Of a stretch of 19,812 bases of DNA, positions 1-7,484 are shown piece by piece. Source of the DNA: Nitrospirota bacterium (lineage in GTDB: Bacteria > Nitrospirota > Thermodesulfovibrionia > UBA6902 > DSMQ01); contig JACQZD010000069.1 in NCBI GenBank assembly GCA_016207865.1, forward strand, positions 1 to 19,812. The letters run 5' to 3'. Under the pieces are notes generated by a model. The model saw only the letters and a list, made by a program, of their open reading frames with translations, was not told where the DNA came from and did not search any database. The translations under genes were made by a program, and so were the position numbers. Each line of letters begins with the position of its first letter. Position 1 is the stretch's first letter.

Positions 1-259
1 GTGCCGTATAGGCAATTGCATTTGCAACAGGGTCTGCGCCCAGCGTGAGTCCCCCGACGGCTCTAATCCCGGCCGGCTTCCACTTTTCAATTATTTCATA
101 CAAAAGATTGCCTATGAGATATTTCCCTTCTGAATTAAGCGTAGTTGGTTTGCAGTTAAAATAGAAATTACTTTTTTTCCCTGAGGCAAGGGTGAATGAG
201 GGTTTTTTCGTGAATTTAAAAGAACGCGCGAGTATTAATTCTATGAGCCGCTGTTTCAT
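1..259 (-). CDS. pyrE: Orotate phosphoribosyltransferase, N-terminal part (cut by window edge)
   Basis: Reading the minus strand from the ATG at 257-259 gives about 86 residues without a stop up to the window edge. The start is MKQRLIELILARSFKF, followed by an ASGKKSNFYFNCKPTTL stretch and GGLTLGADPVANAIAYTA. These match the N-terminal half of PyrE, which joins orotate to PRPP to give OMP in pyrimidine synthesis. The SGKKSxFYF segment and GGLTLGADP loop are family hallmarks. No clear Shine-Dalgarno site precedes the ATG, and an in-frame TTG five codons upstream is an alternative. The gene follows pgi on the same strand, 122 bases away, across a hairpin-rich spacer. The PRPP-binding motif lies beyond the edge. 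Confidence 0.85.
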   Translation of the reverse strand, partial: MKQRLIELILARSFKFTKKPSFTLASGKKSNFYFNCKPTTLNSEGKYLIGNLLYEIIEKWKPAGIRAVGGLTLGADPVANAIAYTA

Positions 260-272
260 TACAACAGGGTCC

Positions 273-319
273 AAAATTCGTGACCCTTGACGCGTAACGC
301 GTAACGGGTCACGAATTTT
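273..319. repeat. Perfect 14-bp inverted repeat with heptamer loop
   Basis: AAAATTCGTGACCC at 273-286 pairs exactly with GGGTCACGAATTTT at 306-319, leaving a 19-nt loop. Read continuously, the inner part is a heptamer array: CGTGACC, CTTGACG, CGTAACG, CGTAACG, GGTCACG. The last unit is the reverse complement of the first. It lies between pgi and pyrE and could act as a hairpin on either strand. The same unit family recurs at 18673-18696. Confidence 0.8.
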
Positions 320-340
320 TAAATCTTGACCCCTTGCCCC

Positions 341-361
341 CCTGCCTACCGGACAGGCAGG
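341..361. repeat. 21-bp palindromic repeat, copy 1
   Basis: CCTGCCT at 341-347 and AGGCAGG at 355-361 flank ACCGGAC. The exact reverse complement of all 21 bases occurs at 18301-18321, inside a coding region. Here the palindrome sits in a C-rich stretch of CTTGACC/CCTTGCC-like units just after the pgi stop codon. Confidence 0.75.
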
Positions 362-381
362 CTTGACTCCTTGAATCCTGT

Positions 382-1710
382 TCATATCTTGTACCTTGAT
401 TTCTGAAGCTTATCCCTGTAATTTGATACCTCAAGTCCTTTTTGCTCATAGCCTTTGCGTCCCATTATCCCATATGTCAGATTTTTCCCTTCTTCCACTG
501 CAGGCTGGTCAAAGGGATTTATCCCGTAAAGCAGGCCTGTTACGGCAGTCACAAGTTCAAAGAACAGGAAGAGCTGTCCGGTGTAATATGCATCTATCAT
601 CGGGACATTGAGCCGCATATTCGGGACGCCTGCCTTCTGAAGCGCAAGCTCTGTAGCCTCCTGTTCTGCCTTAATCAGCTCTCCGAGGCTGTGATTTTTC
701 AGGTAGCCCATGGAGCCTGAGTCTTCCTTTGAAATAAGCATGTCTGAGCCGTAGTCATCAATTTTTATAAAGGTTACTACCTTGTCTGCCGGACCCTCTA
801 TCCAGAGCTGAAGCTGTGAATGCTGGTCAGTTGTTCCTAAGGACGGATACGGCGTCTGTCCCGCGCCGTTTTTTCCAAGGCTCTCTGCCCATAACTGGCA
901 GTACCATTCAGAAAAAGTTTTCAGCCTGTCGGAATAAGGGAGCAGTACTGAGATATTTCTTTTTTTCTTTTTGTCCAGGAGATACATTAGTGATGCAGTC
1001 ATGTACGCGGGATTCTTCCACAGGTCTTCGTTACTGCATTTTTTGAGCATGTCGCGCGCGCCTTTCAGCAGTCCGCTTATGTTTATTCCCGCAACCGAGG
1101 ACGACAGCAGCCCGACCGGACTGAGGACAGAGTACCTGCCTCCTACGTCAGGCGGAACAGGCAAGGTCCTGAAGCCGGTTTTCGCGGACAGCTCCCGCAG
1201 GGCGCCTTTTTCAGGGTCTGTAGTCGCAATAATCCGTTTTGAAAATTTATCCCCGTGCACTTCTTTTAAGGCATTCATCAGGATTAAAAAAGAAGCCATT
1301 GTTTCAACCGTACTGCCTGATTTTGTGACGACGTTTACCGTTGTTCTCTTTAAGTCAACAATTGACAGTATTGATGTCAAGGTGCCGGGGTCCACATTAT
1401 CATAAATAAATATCTTCGGGGAGTGTTTAAGGTTGTAAAAAGGTTTTAACGCCTGAAGTATCGCCTTGGGGCCGAGAGCCGAACCGCCGATGCCTAAAAG
1501 CAAAAAAAAGTCTGAGGTGTTTTTTACGTTATCCGCTATCAGACTCAGCTGTTCGGTATTTTCAGACGGCAGGTCCAGAAAATGAAACTCGCGGTTTTTT
1601 TTCCGCGTTATGTCCGCATGAATTATCTTAAGCCTGTCTTTAAGCGAGTTGATGTCCTCAGGGGTCAGCCCCCGAGCAGTCATCATATTTGTAAAATCCA
1701 AAGTTATCAT
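382..1710 (-). CDS. pgi: Glucose-6-phosphate isomerase
   Basis: This cytoplasmic enzyme interconverts glucose-6-phosphate and fructose-6-phosphate in glycolysis and gluconeogenesis. At 442 residues it matches the short bacterial form. The sugar-phosphate-binding SIS fold shows as LGIGGSALGPKAI (about 72-84), TKSGSTVET (129-137) and DVGGRYSVLSPVG (188-200). The family's active-site Glu is in QLWAESLGK (about 272-280), and the ring-opening His is in GTTDQHSQLQL (292-302). NPFDQPAVEEGKN near the C terminus carries the expected catalytic Lys. The ATG is preceded by a GAGGGGG stretch at suitable distance. It starts 19 bases after the AtpI-like gene on the same strand and is probably co-transcribed with it. 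The last codons run into repeat-like sequence, so the tail may have been extended by repeat insertion. Confidence 0.95.
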   Translation of the reverse strand: MITLDFTNMMTARGLTPEDINSLKDRLKIIHADITRKKNREFHFLDLPSENTEQLSLIADNVKNTSDFFLLLGIGGSALGPKAILQALKPFYNLKHSPKIFIYDNVDPGTLTSILSIVDLKRTTVNVVTKSGSTVETMASFLILMNALKEVHGDKFSKRIIATTDPEKGALRELSAKTGFRTLPVPPDVGGRYSVLSPVGLLSSSVAGINISGLLKGARDMLKKCSNEDLWKNPAYMTASLMYLLDKKKKRNISVLLPYSDRLKTFSEWYCQLWAESLGKNGAGQTPYPSLGTTDQHSQLQLWIEGPADKVVTFIKIDDYGSDMLISKEDSGSMGYLKNHSLGELIKAEQEATELALQKAGVPNMRLNVPMIDAYYTGQLFLFFELVTAVTGLLYGINPFDQPAVEEGKNLTYGIMGRKGYEQKGLEVSNYRDKLQKSRYKI

Positions 1711-1729
1711 TTAAGGCCCCCTCTTAACT

Positions 1730-2128
1730 TTAAATTTTGCCCTGCCTCAGCCCTTCAACAAGTATCAAAACAAAAACCACGGTAAAACCGAACAGCAGTC
1801 CGAAGACATTGACTATTTTAAAATAAACAAGAATAAAAATCGCCGAAAATAATAAAGACAGCCGGAGCATATTCAAAAATACGATCTTTGCCGCCGCCTT
1901 TTCTGTGCCGATGAGCCCTGAAACGCTTCGCGCCAGCCCCCTCAGGTTCAGAAGTCCGAACAGCCCGCCAATTAAAATTCCCAGAACAAGGTAATATCCA
2001 AGCGCAAAGCCGATAAATGTGCTTAGGACAAGGTTTATCCCGACTGTGCTTGCAGTGGCAAGCAGGCGAAAAAATTCCCGCCCGGGTTTTTTCTCAGGAG
2101 AATTCCGTTGTCCGGTATTATCAGCCAT
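1730..2128 (-). CDS. AtpI/AtpZ-like (ATP synthase I family) small membrane protein
   Basis: The 132 residues start with a charged N-terminal stretch (about 1-20), then four hydrophobic segments at roughly 22-46, 46-66, 83-103 and 107-126. The first part (STFIGFALGYYL) resembles AtpZ/AtpI. The second (GLFGLLNLRGLARSV and the final ILVEGLRQGK) resembles the ATP synthase I chain family, which helps c-ring assembly or ion delivery to F-type ATP synthase. No other atp gene is in the window, so a link to ATP synthase is inferred from sequence alone. It is divergent from uppP across 64 bases and leads into pgi. No Shine-Dalgarno site is visible before the ATG. It could also be an unrelated four-helix protein. 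Confidence 0.6.
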   Translation of the reverse strand: MADNTGQRNSPEKKPGREFFRLLATASTVGINLVLSTFIGFALGYYLVLGILIGGLFGLLNLRGLARSVSGLIGTEKAAAKIVFLNMLRLSLLFSAIFILVYFKIVNVFGLLFGFTVVFVLILVEGLRQGKI

Positions 2129-2158
2129 TTGAAAAAGTTTAGCAAAAAGAGAGGAAAA

Positions 2159-2186
2159 TTCAAAGGAATAAAAAATTTGTTATAAT
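2159..2186 (+). promoter_or_regulatory. Sigma70-type promoter of uppP, close to start codon
   Basis: A perfect TATAAT lies at 2181-2186, with a weak -35 match TTCAAA at 2159-2164 and a 16-nt spacer. The expected transcription start falls at about 2193, which is the A of the uppP ATG. No Shine-Dalgarno sequence lies close to the ATG, so the message is probably leaderless or nearly so. Confidence 0.55.
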
Positions 2187-2192
2187 CTGTAA

Positions 2193-2978
2193 ATGTTTGA
2201 AGCGGTGATACTCGGCATTGTTCAGGGACTGACGGAGTTCCTTCCTGTAAGCAGTTCAGCGCATCTGATACTCTTCCCGTGGTTTTTTGGCTGGCAGGGG
2301 ATTGTTGACAGTCTTGCCTTTGACGTTGCACTGCATACAGGCACCCTTATAGCGCTTTTGTTTTATTTCAGGAAGGATTGGATTGCGTTATTAAAGACCT
2401 CTGTAAATAAAGAAGGCATGCTTTGGAAAATCATCGTAGGAACCATACCGGCCGGGGTTGCCGGTATCTTCCTGCATGATTTGATTGAAGAAAACAGAAG
2501 TCCGGGCATCATTGCCTTTACCCTCTGTCTTGTCTCAGTGTTTATGATTTTATCTGAAAGAAATTACGATAAATCAGAGCGCACCGGCATTGAGAAAGTC
2601 AGCTTCAAAAACTCCATGTTCATCGGCATGGCGCAGGCATTTGCCCTTATACCGGGCGTATCAAGGTCCGGCATAACCATTGTTGCAGGGCTTGTAAAAG
2701 GCATGAAAAGGGAAGATGCCGCAAGATTTTCATTTCTTTTAAGCACGCCTGCTATTGCAGGTGCGAGCCTTCTTGAGGCAAGAAAACTGCTCCATGCTCC
2801 TGATGTTCAATATGACATTTTCATTGCCGGCACAGTTGTTTCGGCAGTCACGGGTTATTTTGCAATAAAATACCTTCTCAGATTTTTGCAGCGCCATTCC
2901 CTTGCACCCTTTGCCTATTATCGTTTTTTCCTTGCTTTTGTTATCATATTATCCGTATGGACAGGGCTGAAAAGATAA
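2193..2978 (+). CDS. uppP: Undecaprenyl-diphosphatase
   Basis: This integral membrane enzyme removes a phosphate from undecaprenyl diphosphate, regenerating the lipid carrier for peptidoglycan and surface polysaccharides. The protein has 261 residues, normal for the BacA/UppP family. The two signature regions are present: EFLPVSSSAH at 15-24 (family consensus usually SSSGH) and PGVSRSG at about 154-160, which hold the acidic and Arg/Ser residues of the active site. Several hydrophobic helices lie between and after them. The start MFEAVILGIVQGLTEF aligns with the usual family start, which supports the ATG despite the lack of a ribosome site. The end overlaps ftsK by 22 bases, so the two are co-transcribed and perhaps translationally coupled. 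Confidence 0.95.
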   Translation: MFEAVILGIVQGLTEFLPVSSSAHLILFPWFFGWQGIVDSLAFDVALHTGTLIALLFYFRKDWIALLKTSVNKEGMLWKIIVGTIPAGVAGIFLHDLIEENRSPGIIAFTLCLVSVFMILSERNYDKSERTGIEKVSFKNSMFIGMAQAFALIPGVSRSGITIVAGLVKGMKREDAARFSFLLSTPAIAGASLLEARKLLHAPDVQYDIFIAGTVVSAVTGYFAIKYLLRFLQRHSLAPFAYYRFFLAFVIILSVWTGLKR

Positions 2979-5035
2979 AGGACGAGATATCGGGAATCCT
3001 TGCCGTAATCCTGTGCTTAGTTATACTTATCAGTCTTTTAAGCCATAACCCGTGGGACCCCTCAATCTTTACGCATCTTCCTAAAAATGAGAGCATCAGA
3101 AATCTCCTCGGCCCGTTTGGCTCGTATCTGTCTGATATACTGCTTCAGGTTTCAGGCTTCACTGCTTATGTCATTCCTGCAGCTTTGGCTGTGTACGGCG
3201 CAAGAAGACTGCTTAAAAAAGAAAAAAAACCACGGCTGATTGCATCTTCAGGCGTAGTTGTGCTGGTGTTGTCCCTGTCGGCACTGCTGGCCCTTGTTTT
3301 TAAAGGCTCTTCAGGAGGGATTTTAGGTTTTCTCATAACAAAAATTTCAGTCAAAGTTATTTCAACAACAGGCTCTTATCTCCTTTTCATCCCGCTTATC
3401 CTCGTCAGCCTCATGTACCTCCTGCCGTTTACAGTGGTGGATGTTTTAAAGACGGCCATTGGAAAGGCTGCAAAAACCAAAACAACAATTGGACCAGTCC
3501 CTGTGCCGGCTGTGACAGAAAAAAAGAAAGAGGCTCTGCAATCAGAAGGCATAATAGTAGCTCCTCCGCCCTACAAGCAGGAGGCGCTTCCGCTTGTTTA
3601 TCCTGAACCCAAAACAAAACCTGCCCCAAGGTTTAAGGGTGATTATGAACTGCCCAGGATATCATTTTTAAAAGATGCTCCGCCGTTTAACGCAAGGCCT
3701 GCAAAAGAAGATCTTCTGCTCGGCTCAGGCATTCTTGAGAAAAAGCTTCAGGATTTTTCCATAGAGGGCAGGGTTACGCAGGTATCTCCGGGGCCTATTG
3801 TAACAATGTTTGAATTTGAACCGGCCCCCGGGGTCAAGATACAGAAGGTCCTGTCTTTGGCAGACGACCTTGCGCTGTCGCTTAAGGCTGTCAATGTGCG
3901 TGTTTCCCCAATTCCCGGCCGTGCGACAATCGGCATTGAGGTGCCGAACAAGGAGCGTGAGGATGTATTTCTTAAAGACATTCTGGCGTCGGATGCGTTT
4001 AGAAAAAGCCCGTCCAAACTTACCCTGGCCCTCGGGAAAGACATATTCGGCAATCCCATAGTAACTGATATGAACCGTATGCCGCATCTGCTTGTTGCTG
4101 GGGCTACGGGTTCGGGTAAGAGCGTTGCAATAAACTCAATGGTTTTGAGCCTGCTTTACAGGGCCAAGCCATCGGAGTTAAAGCTGTTGATGATAGACCC
4201 TAAAATGCTTGAACTTCCGGTTTATGACGCAATCCCGCATCTCATGCTTCCTGTAATCACATCTCCCAAGGATGCCGCTGAGTCTCTTAAGAAAGTCGTG
4301 CTTGAGATGGAGCGCAGATATATGATTTTGTCTGAGACAGGCGCAAGAAACATTGAGGCGTATAATAAAAAGGTTAAGTCAACCGCCGGTGCGGAAACCC
4401 TGCCGTACCTTGTGATATTTATTGATGAGCTTGCAGACCTTATGCTTGTCTCAGCGCATGAAGTTGAGGACTCAATTGCAAGGCTTGCGCAAATGGCAAG
4501 GGCAGCCGGGATTCACCTTATACTCGCCACACATAGGCCGTCGGTTGATGTAATCACAGGCGTAATCAAGGCTAATTTTTCTTCAAGGATATCATTTCAG
4601 GTTTCTTCCAAGCTGGATTCCAGGATAATCCTTGATACCTACGGCGCGGAAAGGCTTCTGGGAAAGGGCGATATGCTGTTTATGAGCGCAGGCAGCAGGA
4701 CCGTGCGTGTGCACGGCGCCTATGTAAGCGAGGAAGAAATTAAAGAAGTAGTTGATTTTATAAAGGCGCAGGGAAGCCCTGACTATACGGCATTTGAGAC
4801 GCTTACATTTAAAGAGACTGAAGATGAAGGCGGTGAGGACCGGGATGAGCTTTATCATCAGGCAAAAGACCTGATTCTTTCTACGGGACAGGCGTCAATA
4901 TCATACATACAGCGCAGGCTGAAAATAGGTTATAACAGGGCGGCAAGGATTATGGAGATGATGGAAGAAGACGGGCTCGTAGGCCCGCCGGGAGAGGCAG
5001 GCAAACCCAGAGAAATACTGAAAAGGAGACTATGA
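2957..5035 (+). CDS. ftsK: DNA translocase FtsK/SpoIIIE
   Basis: FtsK pumps DNA at the division septum and helps resolve chromosome dimers. The 692-residue protein has an N-terminal membrane part of about four helices (roughly 10-165), a short linker, then the motor. The Walker A loop GATGSGKS is at 382-389, and Walker B in FIDELADLM has Asp490/Glu491. The C-terminal winged-helix gamma domain (about 625-690, including QASISYIQRRLKIGYNRAAR) reads polar KOPS-type DNA signals. The linker is much shorter than in E. coli FtsK, like SpoIIIE-type members. The ATG lies inside the end of uppP with no strong ribosome site, suggesting coupling. The stop shares ATGA with the start of lolA. Confidence 0.95.
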   Translation: MDRAEKIKDEISGILAVILCLVILISLLSHNPWDPSIFTHLPKNESIRNLLGPFGSYLSDILLQVSGFTAYVIPAALAVYGARRLLKKEKKPRLIASSGVVVLVLSLSALLALVFKGSSGGILGFLITKISVKVISTTGSYLLFIPLILVSLMYLLPFTVVDVLKTAIGKAAKTKTTIGPVPVPAVTEKKKEALQSEGIIVAPPPYKQEALPLVYPEPKTKPAPRFKGDYELPRISFLKDAPPFNARPAKEDLLLGSGILEKKLQDFSIEGRVTQVSPGPIVTMFEFEPAPGVKIQKVLSLADDLALSLKAVNVRVSPIPGRATIGIEVPNKEREDVFLKDILASDAFRKSPSKLTLALGKDIFGNPIVTDMNRMPHLLVAGATGSGKSVAINSMVLSLLYRAKPSELKLLMIDPKMLELPVYDAIPHLMLPVITSPKDAAESLKKVVLEMERRYMILSETGARNIEAYNKKVKSTAGAETLPYLVIFIDELADLMLVSAHEVEDSIARLAQMARAAGIHLILATHRPSVDVITGVIKANFSSRISFQVSSKLDSRIILDTYGAERLLGKGDMLFMSAGSRTVRVHGAYVSEEEIKEVVDFIKAQGSPDYTAFETLTFKETEDEGGEDRDELYHQAKDLILSTGQASISYIQRRLKIGYNRAARIMEMMEEDGLVGPPGEAGKPREILKRRL

Positions 5036-5769
5036 GAAGACAGTCAGGAGTCAGGAGTCAGGAGATAAGAAGTTATGAAGATGAGAAAAAAATCTCAAGT
5101 TTTCCATCTCTCAAGTTCTTAACTTCGCAATTTCTTAAGTTCGTTCTTTTTCTGTTTACTGTTTGCTGTTCACTATTTACTTTTGCATCTGCCGCAACTG
5201 TTGATGAGATTACCGCTTCATTGCAGAAGAAGTATGGGGAAATAAATGATGTCAGCGGGAAGTTCTCACAGAAAAGTTATATAAAGGACCTTGAGAAAAC
5301 AGAAAAATATGAGGGGAGATTCTTCATATCCATGAGGCCGGTGATGAAAATGAAATGGATATACACCAGTCCGCGTGATGAAGAGGTTTTTATAAACGGA
5401 GCTGACATCTGGATGTACAAAAGGTCCGAGAAGCAGGCGCTTAAAGGCAAATTCGGCAAGGATGCCTACGGTCAGGTTCCCATGGCGCTTTTAAACAGTA
5501 TCGGGGATTTAAAGGCAAACTTTGATATAACTGTGTTGAAGGATGATACCCTTGAGCTGAAACCAAAACAACAGATGGGTTTTATAAAAAAAATACACCT
5601 TGTTACTGACACAAAAGAATTTCCGGTGAAGTCATTCACCATGTTTGATGTTTACGGCAACAGGATTGAAATATCAGTGAAAGACGCTCAGATAAATTCC
5701 GGCCTCGGAGAGCAGGTTTTTATTTTCAAAGCGCCTTCAGGCGTTGAGGTGTTTGAGTTTAATCCGTAA
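5032..5769 (+). CDS. lolA: Outer-membrane lipoprotein carrier protein LolA, signal peptide built from repeats
   Basis: LolA is a periplasmic chaperone that carries lipoproteins from the LolCDE exporter to the outer membrane. The protein has 245 residues. The mature part starts near ATVDEITASLQKKYGEI, after an ASA cleavage site at 52-54. GKFSQKSYI, RPVMKMKWIYTSPRDEEVFING and the later strand-rich pattern fit the LolA half-barrel. The ATG overlaps the ftsK stop (ATGA), with AGGAG only about 3 bases upstream. No other in-frame ATG, GTG or TTG exists before the hydrophobic core. The first 50 codons are odd: almost all of 5042-5180 is 7- or 8-nt tandem arrays. The leader has an unusually long, partly acidic N region, and its hydrophobic core (residues 41-50, LFTVCCSLFT) is exactly encoded by a heptamer array. 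Confidence 0.88.
   Translation: MRRQSGVRSQEIRSYEDEKKISSFPSLKFLTSQFLKFVLFLFTVCCSLFTFASAATVDEITASLQKKYGEINDVSGKFSQKSYIKDLEKTEKYEGRFFISMRPVMKMKWIYTSPRDEEVFINGADIWMYKRSEKQALKGKFGKDAYGQVPMALLNSIGDLKANFDITVLKDDTLELKPKQQMGFIKKIHLVTDTKEFPVKSFTMFDVYGNRIEISVKDAQINSGLGEQVFIFKAPSGVEVFEFNP
5042..5064. repeat. Heptamer array AGTCAGG x3
   Basis: AGTCAGG is repeated three times, plus a partial AG. It starts four codons into lolA and encodes part of SGVRSQE. It is followed directly by an octamer array at 5063-5087 (GATAAGAA, GTTATGAA, GATGAGAA). Confidence 0.85.
5110..5180. repeat. Octamer then heptamer arrays inside the LolA signal peptide
   Basis: At 5110-5141 the units are CTCAAGTT, CTTAACTT, CGCAATTT and CTTAAGTT (period 8). 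At 5152-5180 they are CTGTTTA, CTGTTTG, CTGTTCA, CTATTTA and a final C (period 7). On the minus strand the second array reads GTAAATA, GTGAACA, GCAAACA, GTAAACA. That is the same unit family as the 18214-18248 array. Confidence 0.85.
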
Positions 5770-5801
5770 ACTAAAGTAATGTCACGTTCCATAAATAAGC
5801 T

Positions 5802-5868
5802 GTCATTCCTGCGGAAGCAGGAATCCAGTAAAAACAAGCATCTGGATTCCCGTTTTCACGGGAATGAC
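5802..5868. repeat. Paired dRS3-like palindromes
   Basis: Two imperfect palindromes face each other between lolA and the deacetylase gene. One is GTCATTCCTGCGGAAGCAGG and following bases from 5802. The other is ATTCCCGTTTTCACGGGAAT ending in GAC at 5868. The second fits the ATTCCC-N8-GGGAAT pattern known as dRS3 in Neisseria. ATCCAG and CTGGAT near 5828 and 5842 join them into one long hairpin. A transcript could fold here and end or be processed. Confidence 0.7.
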
Positions 5869-5932
5869 AAAAAAACAATAGCATAGAACTTCTGGAACAT
5901 TATAGTAGGCAAGCAGCGAAGGGAGGAACAAA

Positions 5933-6763
5933 ATGGCTTCAAAGGGAAAGGGCAAGCCCGGGACTAAAAAGCATCATGTATTGTTAATTCTGCTGTTGAT
6001 CGCAGGGGTGGTTTTTTTCCTTCACAAAGAGGCAAGCAAAGAAAGTGTGCAGAAGGATCTTTCCGCTTTATTCAAGACAGAGCCTGAGCCAAAGCCCAAA
6101 GCTGCAACGCTTCCACGAGTGGCGGTTGTGATAGATGATTTAAGTTCAAGCAGGAAAAAGGCTGAAGAAATTTTTAAGCTCAGCCCGGCGCTTACATTAT
6201 CTGTGCTGCCGCAGGAAACTTATACGAAGTGGATTGCAGAAGAGGGGCACAAGCTCGGGCATGACATCATAGGGCATATACCCATGGAGGCCAAGGAGCC
6301 GCATAAGCTCGGCAGGGGCGGGCTTTACACATGGATGTCAGACGATGAAATCCTTAAGACGCTCCAGGAGGACATAAACTCAATACCGCATATTATAGGC
6401 GTAAGCAATCACATGGGTTCTGCATTTACGGAGGATGAACGCACCATGAAGGCCCTGCTTTCAGGGATAAAAAAGCAAAATCTTTTCTTTCTTGACAGCC
6501 TTACCACTTCAAAATCAGCCGGCGCAAAAACAGCAGGCGCGCATGGGATAAAGCTCTTTAAGCGCGATGTCTTTCTTGATGAGAAGGACGCCCCGGAGGA
6601 CATTAAAGCCCAGTGGGACAAAACAGTAAAAATTGCAAAAGAAAAAGGATATGCGGTGGTCCTTGCGCATCCGAGAAAAAATACCATTGAATTTTTGAAA
6701 AATGTTATTAGGGATAATAAAGAGGTAATGATTGTGCCTTTGTCAGAGGTGACAAAGCCGTAG
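5933..6763 (+). CDS. Divergent polysaccharide deacetylase family protein (YibQ-like)
   Basis: The 276 residues start with a basic tail and one hydrophobic segment (about 15-31) that anchors the protein or acts as an uncleaved signal. A linker leads to a divergent polysaccharide deacetylase domain from about residue 60. Conserved points are VVIDDLS with Asp68/Asp69, HIPMEA at 115-120, VSNHMGS at 157-163 and FFLDSLTT. These are the family's metal-site and catalytic positions, and the domain should sit in the periplasm. The exact substrate is unknown; cell-wall or surface glycans are likely from the family. GGGAGG about 7 bases before the ATG supports the start. It is downstream of lolA across a repeat spacer of 163 bases. 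The family is often near envelope genes, as here. Confidence 0.85.
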   Translation: MASKGKGKPGTKKHHVLLILLLIAGVVFFLHKEASKESVQKDLSALFKTEPEPKPKAATLPRVAVVIDDLSSSRKKAEEIFKLSPALTLSVLPQETYTKWIAEEGHKLGHDIIGHIPMEAKEPHKLGRGGLYTWMSDDEILKTLQEDINSIPHIIGVSNHMGSAFTEDERTMKALLSGIKKQNLFFLDSLTTSKSAGAKTAGAHGIKLFKRDVFLDEKDAPEDIKAQWDKTVKIAKEKGYAVVLAHPRKNTIEFLKNVIRDNKEVMIVPLSEVTKP

Positions 6764-6818
6764 TTGATTTAGAGGTTAAAGGGCAGTAAAATAAGAGTCA
6801 AAAAATCAGGGAGGAGCT

Positions 6819-6974
6819 ATGGATATTAATTTTGTGCTGAAGGTTCAGGACACCAAGATGTCAGATGTGCAGAAGGCGCTGCAGGCGGCAGGCATAAAGG
6901 TTACGAGCATTATTGAGGTATTTAAAGAGGGGCTGGAGGCAAAGCCTGCCGATGAGGTAAAGGCGCAGGCATAG
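6819..6974 (+). CDS. Small conserved-looking protein of unknown function (51 aa)
   Basis: This short gene has a strong GGGAGGAG ribosome site at 6809-6816 just before the ATG. It runs 51 codons: MDINFVLKVQDTKMSDVQ, then a helical stretch with ALQAAGIKVTSIIEVFKEG, and ends AKPADEVKAQA. It has no signal peptide or membrane segment and looks like a small soluble alpha/beta protein. The function is not recognised. It lies 55 bases after the deacetylase gene on the same strand and converges with rimI, with only 9 bases between the stops. The ribosome site and the clean ORF between two genes are the grounds for calling it real. Confidence 0.6.
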   Translation: MDINFVLKVQDTKMSDVQKALQAAGIKVTSIIEVFKEGLEAKPADEVKAQA

Positions 6975-6983
6975 TTTTGGTGC

Positions 6984-7454
6984 CTATGGATTTTCACCGG
7001 CATTTCTGAGGTCTTTTCCCATTACAACCGCGTCTTCGTCAGGGAGCTGATAATAATGGCGCCTTTTGTGCATGATATTGAATCCGAATTTTTCATAAAG
7101 CCTTATGGCAGGCGTATTTGACTCCCTTACCTCAAGTATTACAAAGTTTACTCCCTGCGCTGATTTTTTAAATTCTTCAAGCGCATGTTGAAGCAGGGCG
7201 CCTCCTATGCCTGTGCGCCTGATTTCAGGGCGTACGGCAAGATTAAGAATATGAACAGTGTCTATAATTACCCTTGCGCAGATATAACCAAGAATTTTTC
7301 CATTTGAAACAGCCGCCTTAAAGAGAGCCTCTTTGTGCATCAGTTCATATTTAAACGAGCCCCGCGACCATGGCAAAGTGAATGAGGCCTTCTCAATCTC
7401 CATAATCTCAGGCAGGTCTGATGCGTCTGCTTTTCTGATAAGCAAGTCAGGCAT
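6984..7454 (-). CDS. rimI: Ribosomal-protein-alanine N-acetyltransferase (GNAT family)
   Basis: RimI acetylates the N-terminal alanine of ribosomal protein S18 using acetyl-CoA. The 156 residues form one GNAT domain. The acetyl-CoA pyrophosphate loop is RRTGIGGALL (79-88), preceded by the beta strand ILNLAVRPE. ILEVRESNTPAIRLYEKFGF (107-125) is the typical RimI C-terminal motif with its conserved Glu108 and Tyr120. The N-terminal PWSRGSFKYEL helix is also typical. It follows tsaB on the same strand, a common pairing, though here 156 bases with repeats and a terminator-like hairpin intervene. No strong ribosome site is seen before the ATG. Confidence 0.9.
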   Translation of the reverse strand: MPDLLIRKADASDLPEIMEIEKASFTLPWSRGSFKYELMHKEALFKAAVSNGKILGYICARVIIDTVHILNLAVRPEIRRTGIGGALLQHALEEFKKSAQGVNFVILEVRESNTPAIRLYEKFGFNIMHKRRHYYQLPDEDAVVMGKDLRNAGENP

Positions 7455-7484
7455 GTGCGGGAATGTAATTCATTTAAGTTTAAT

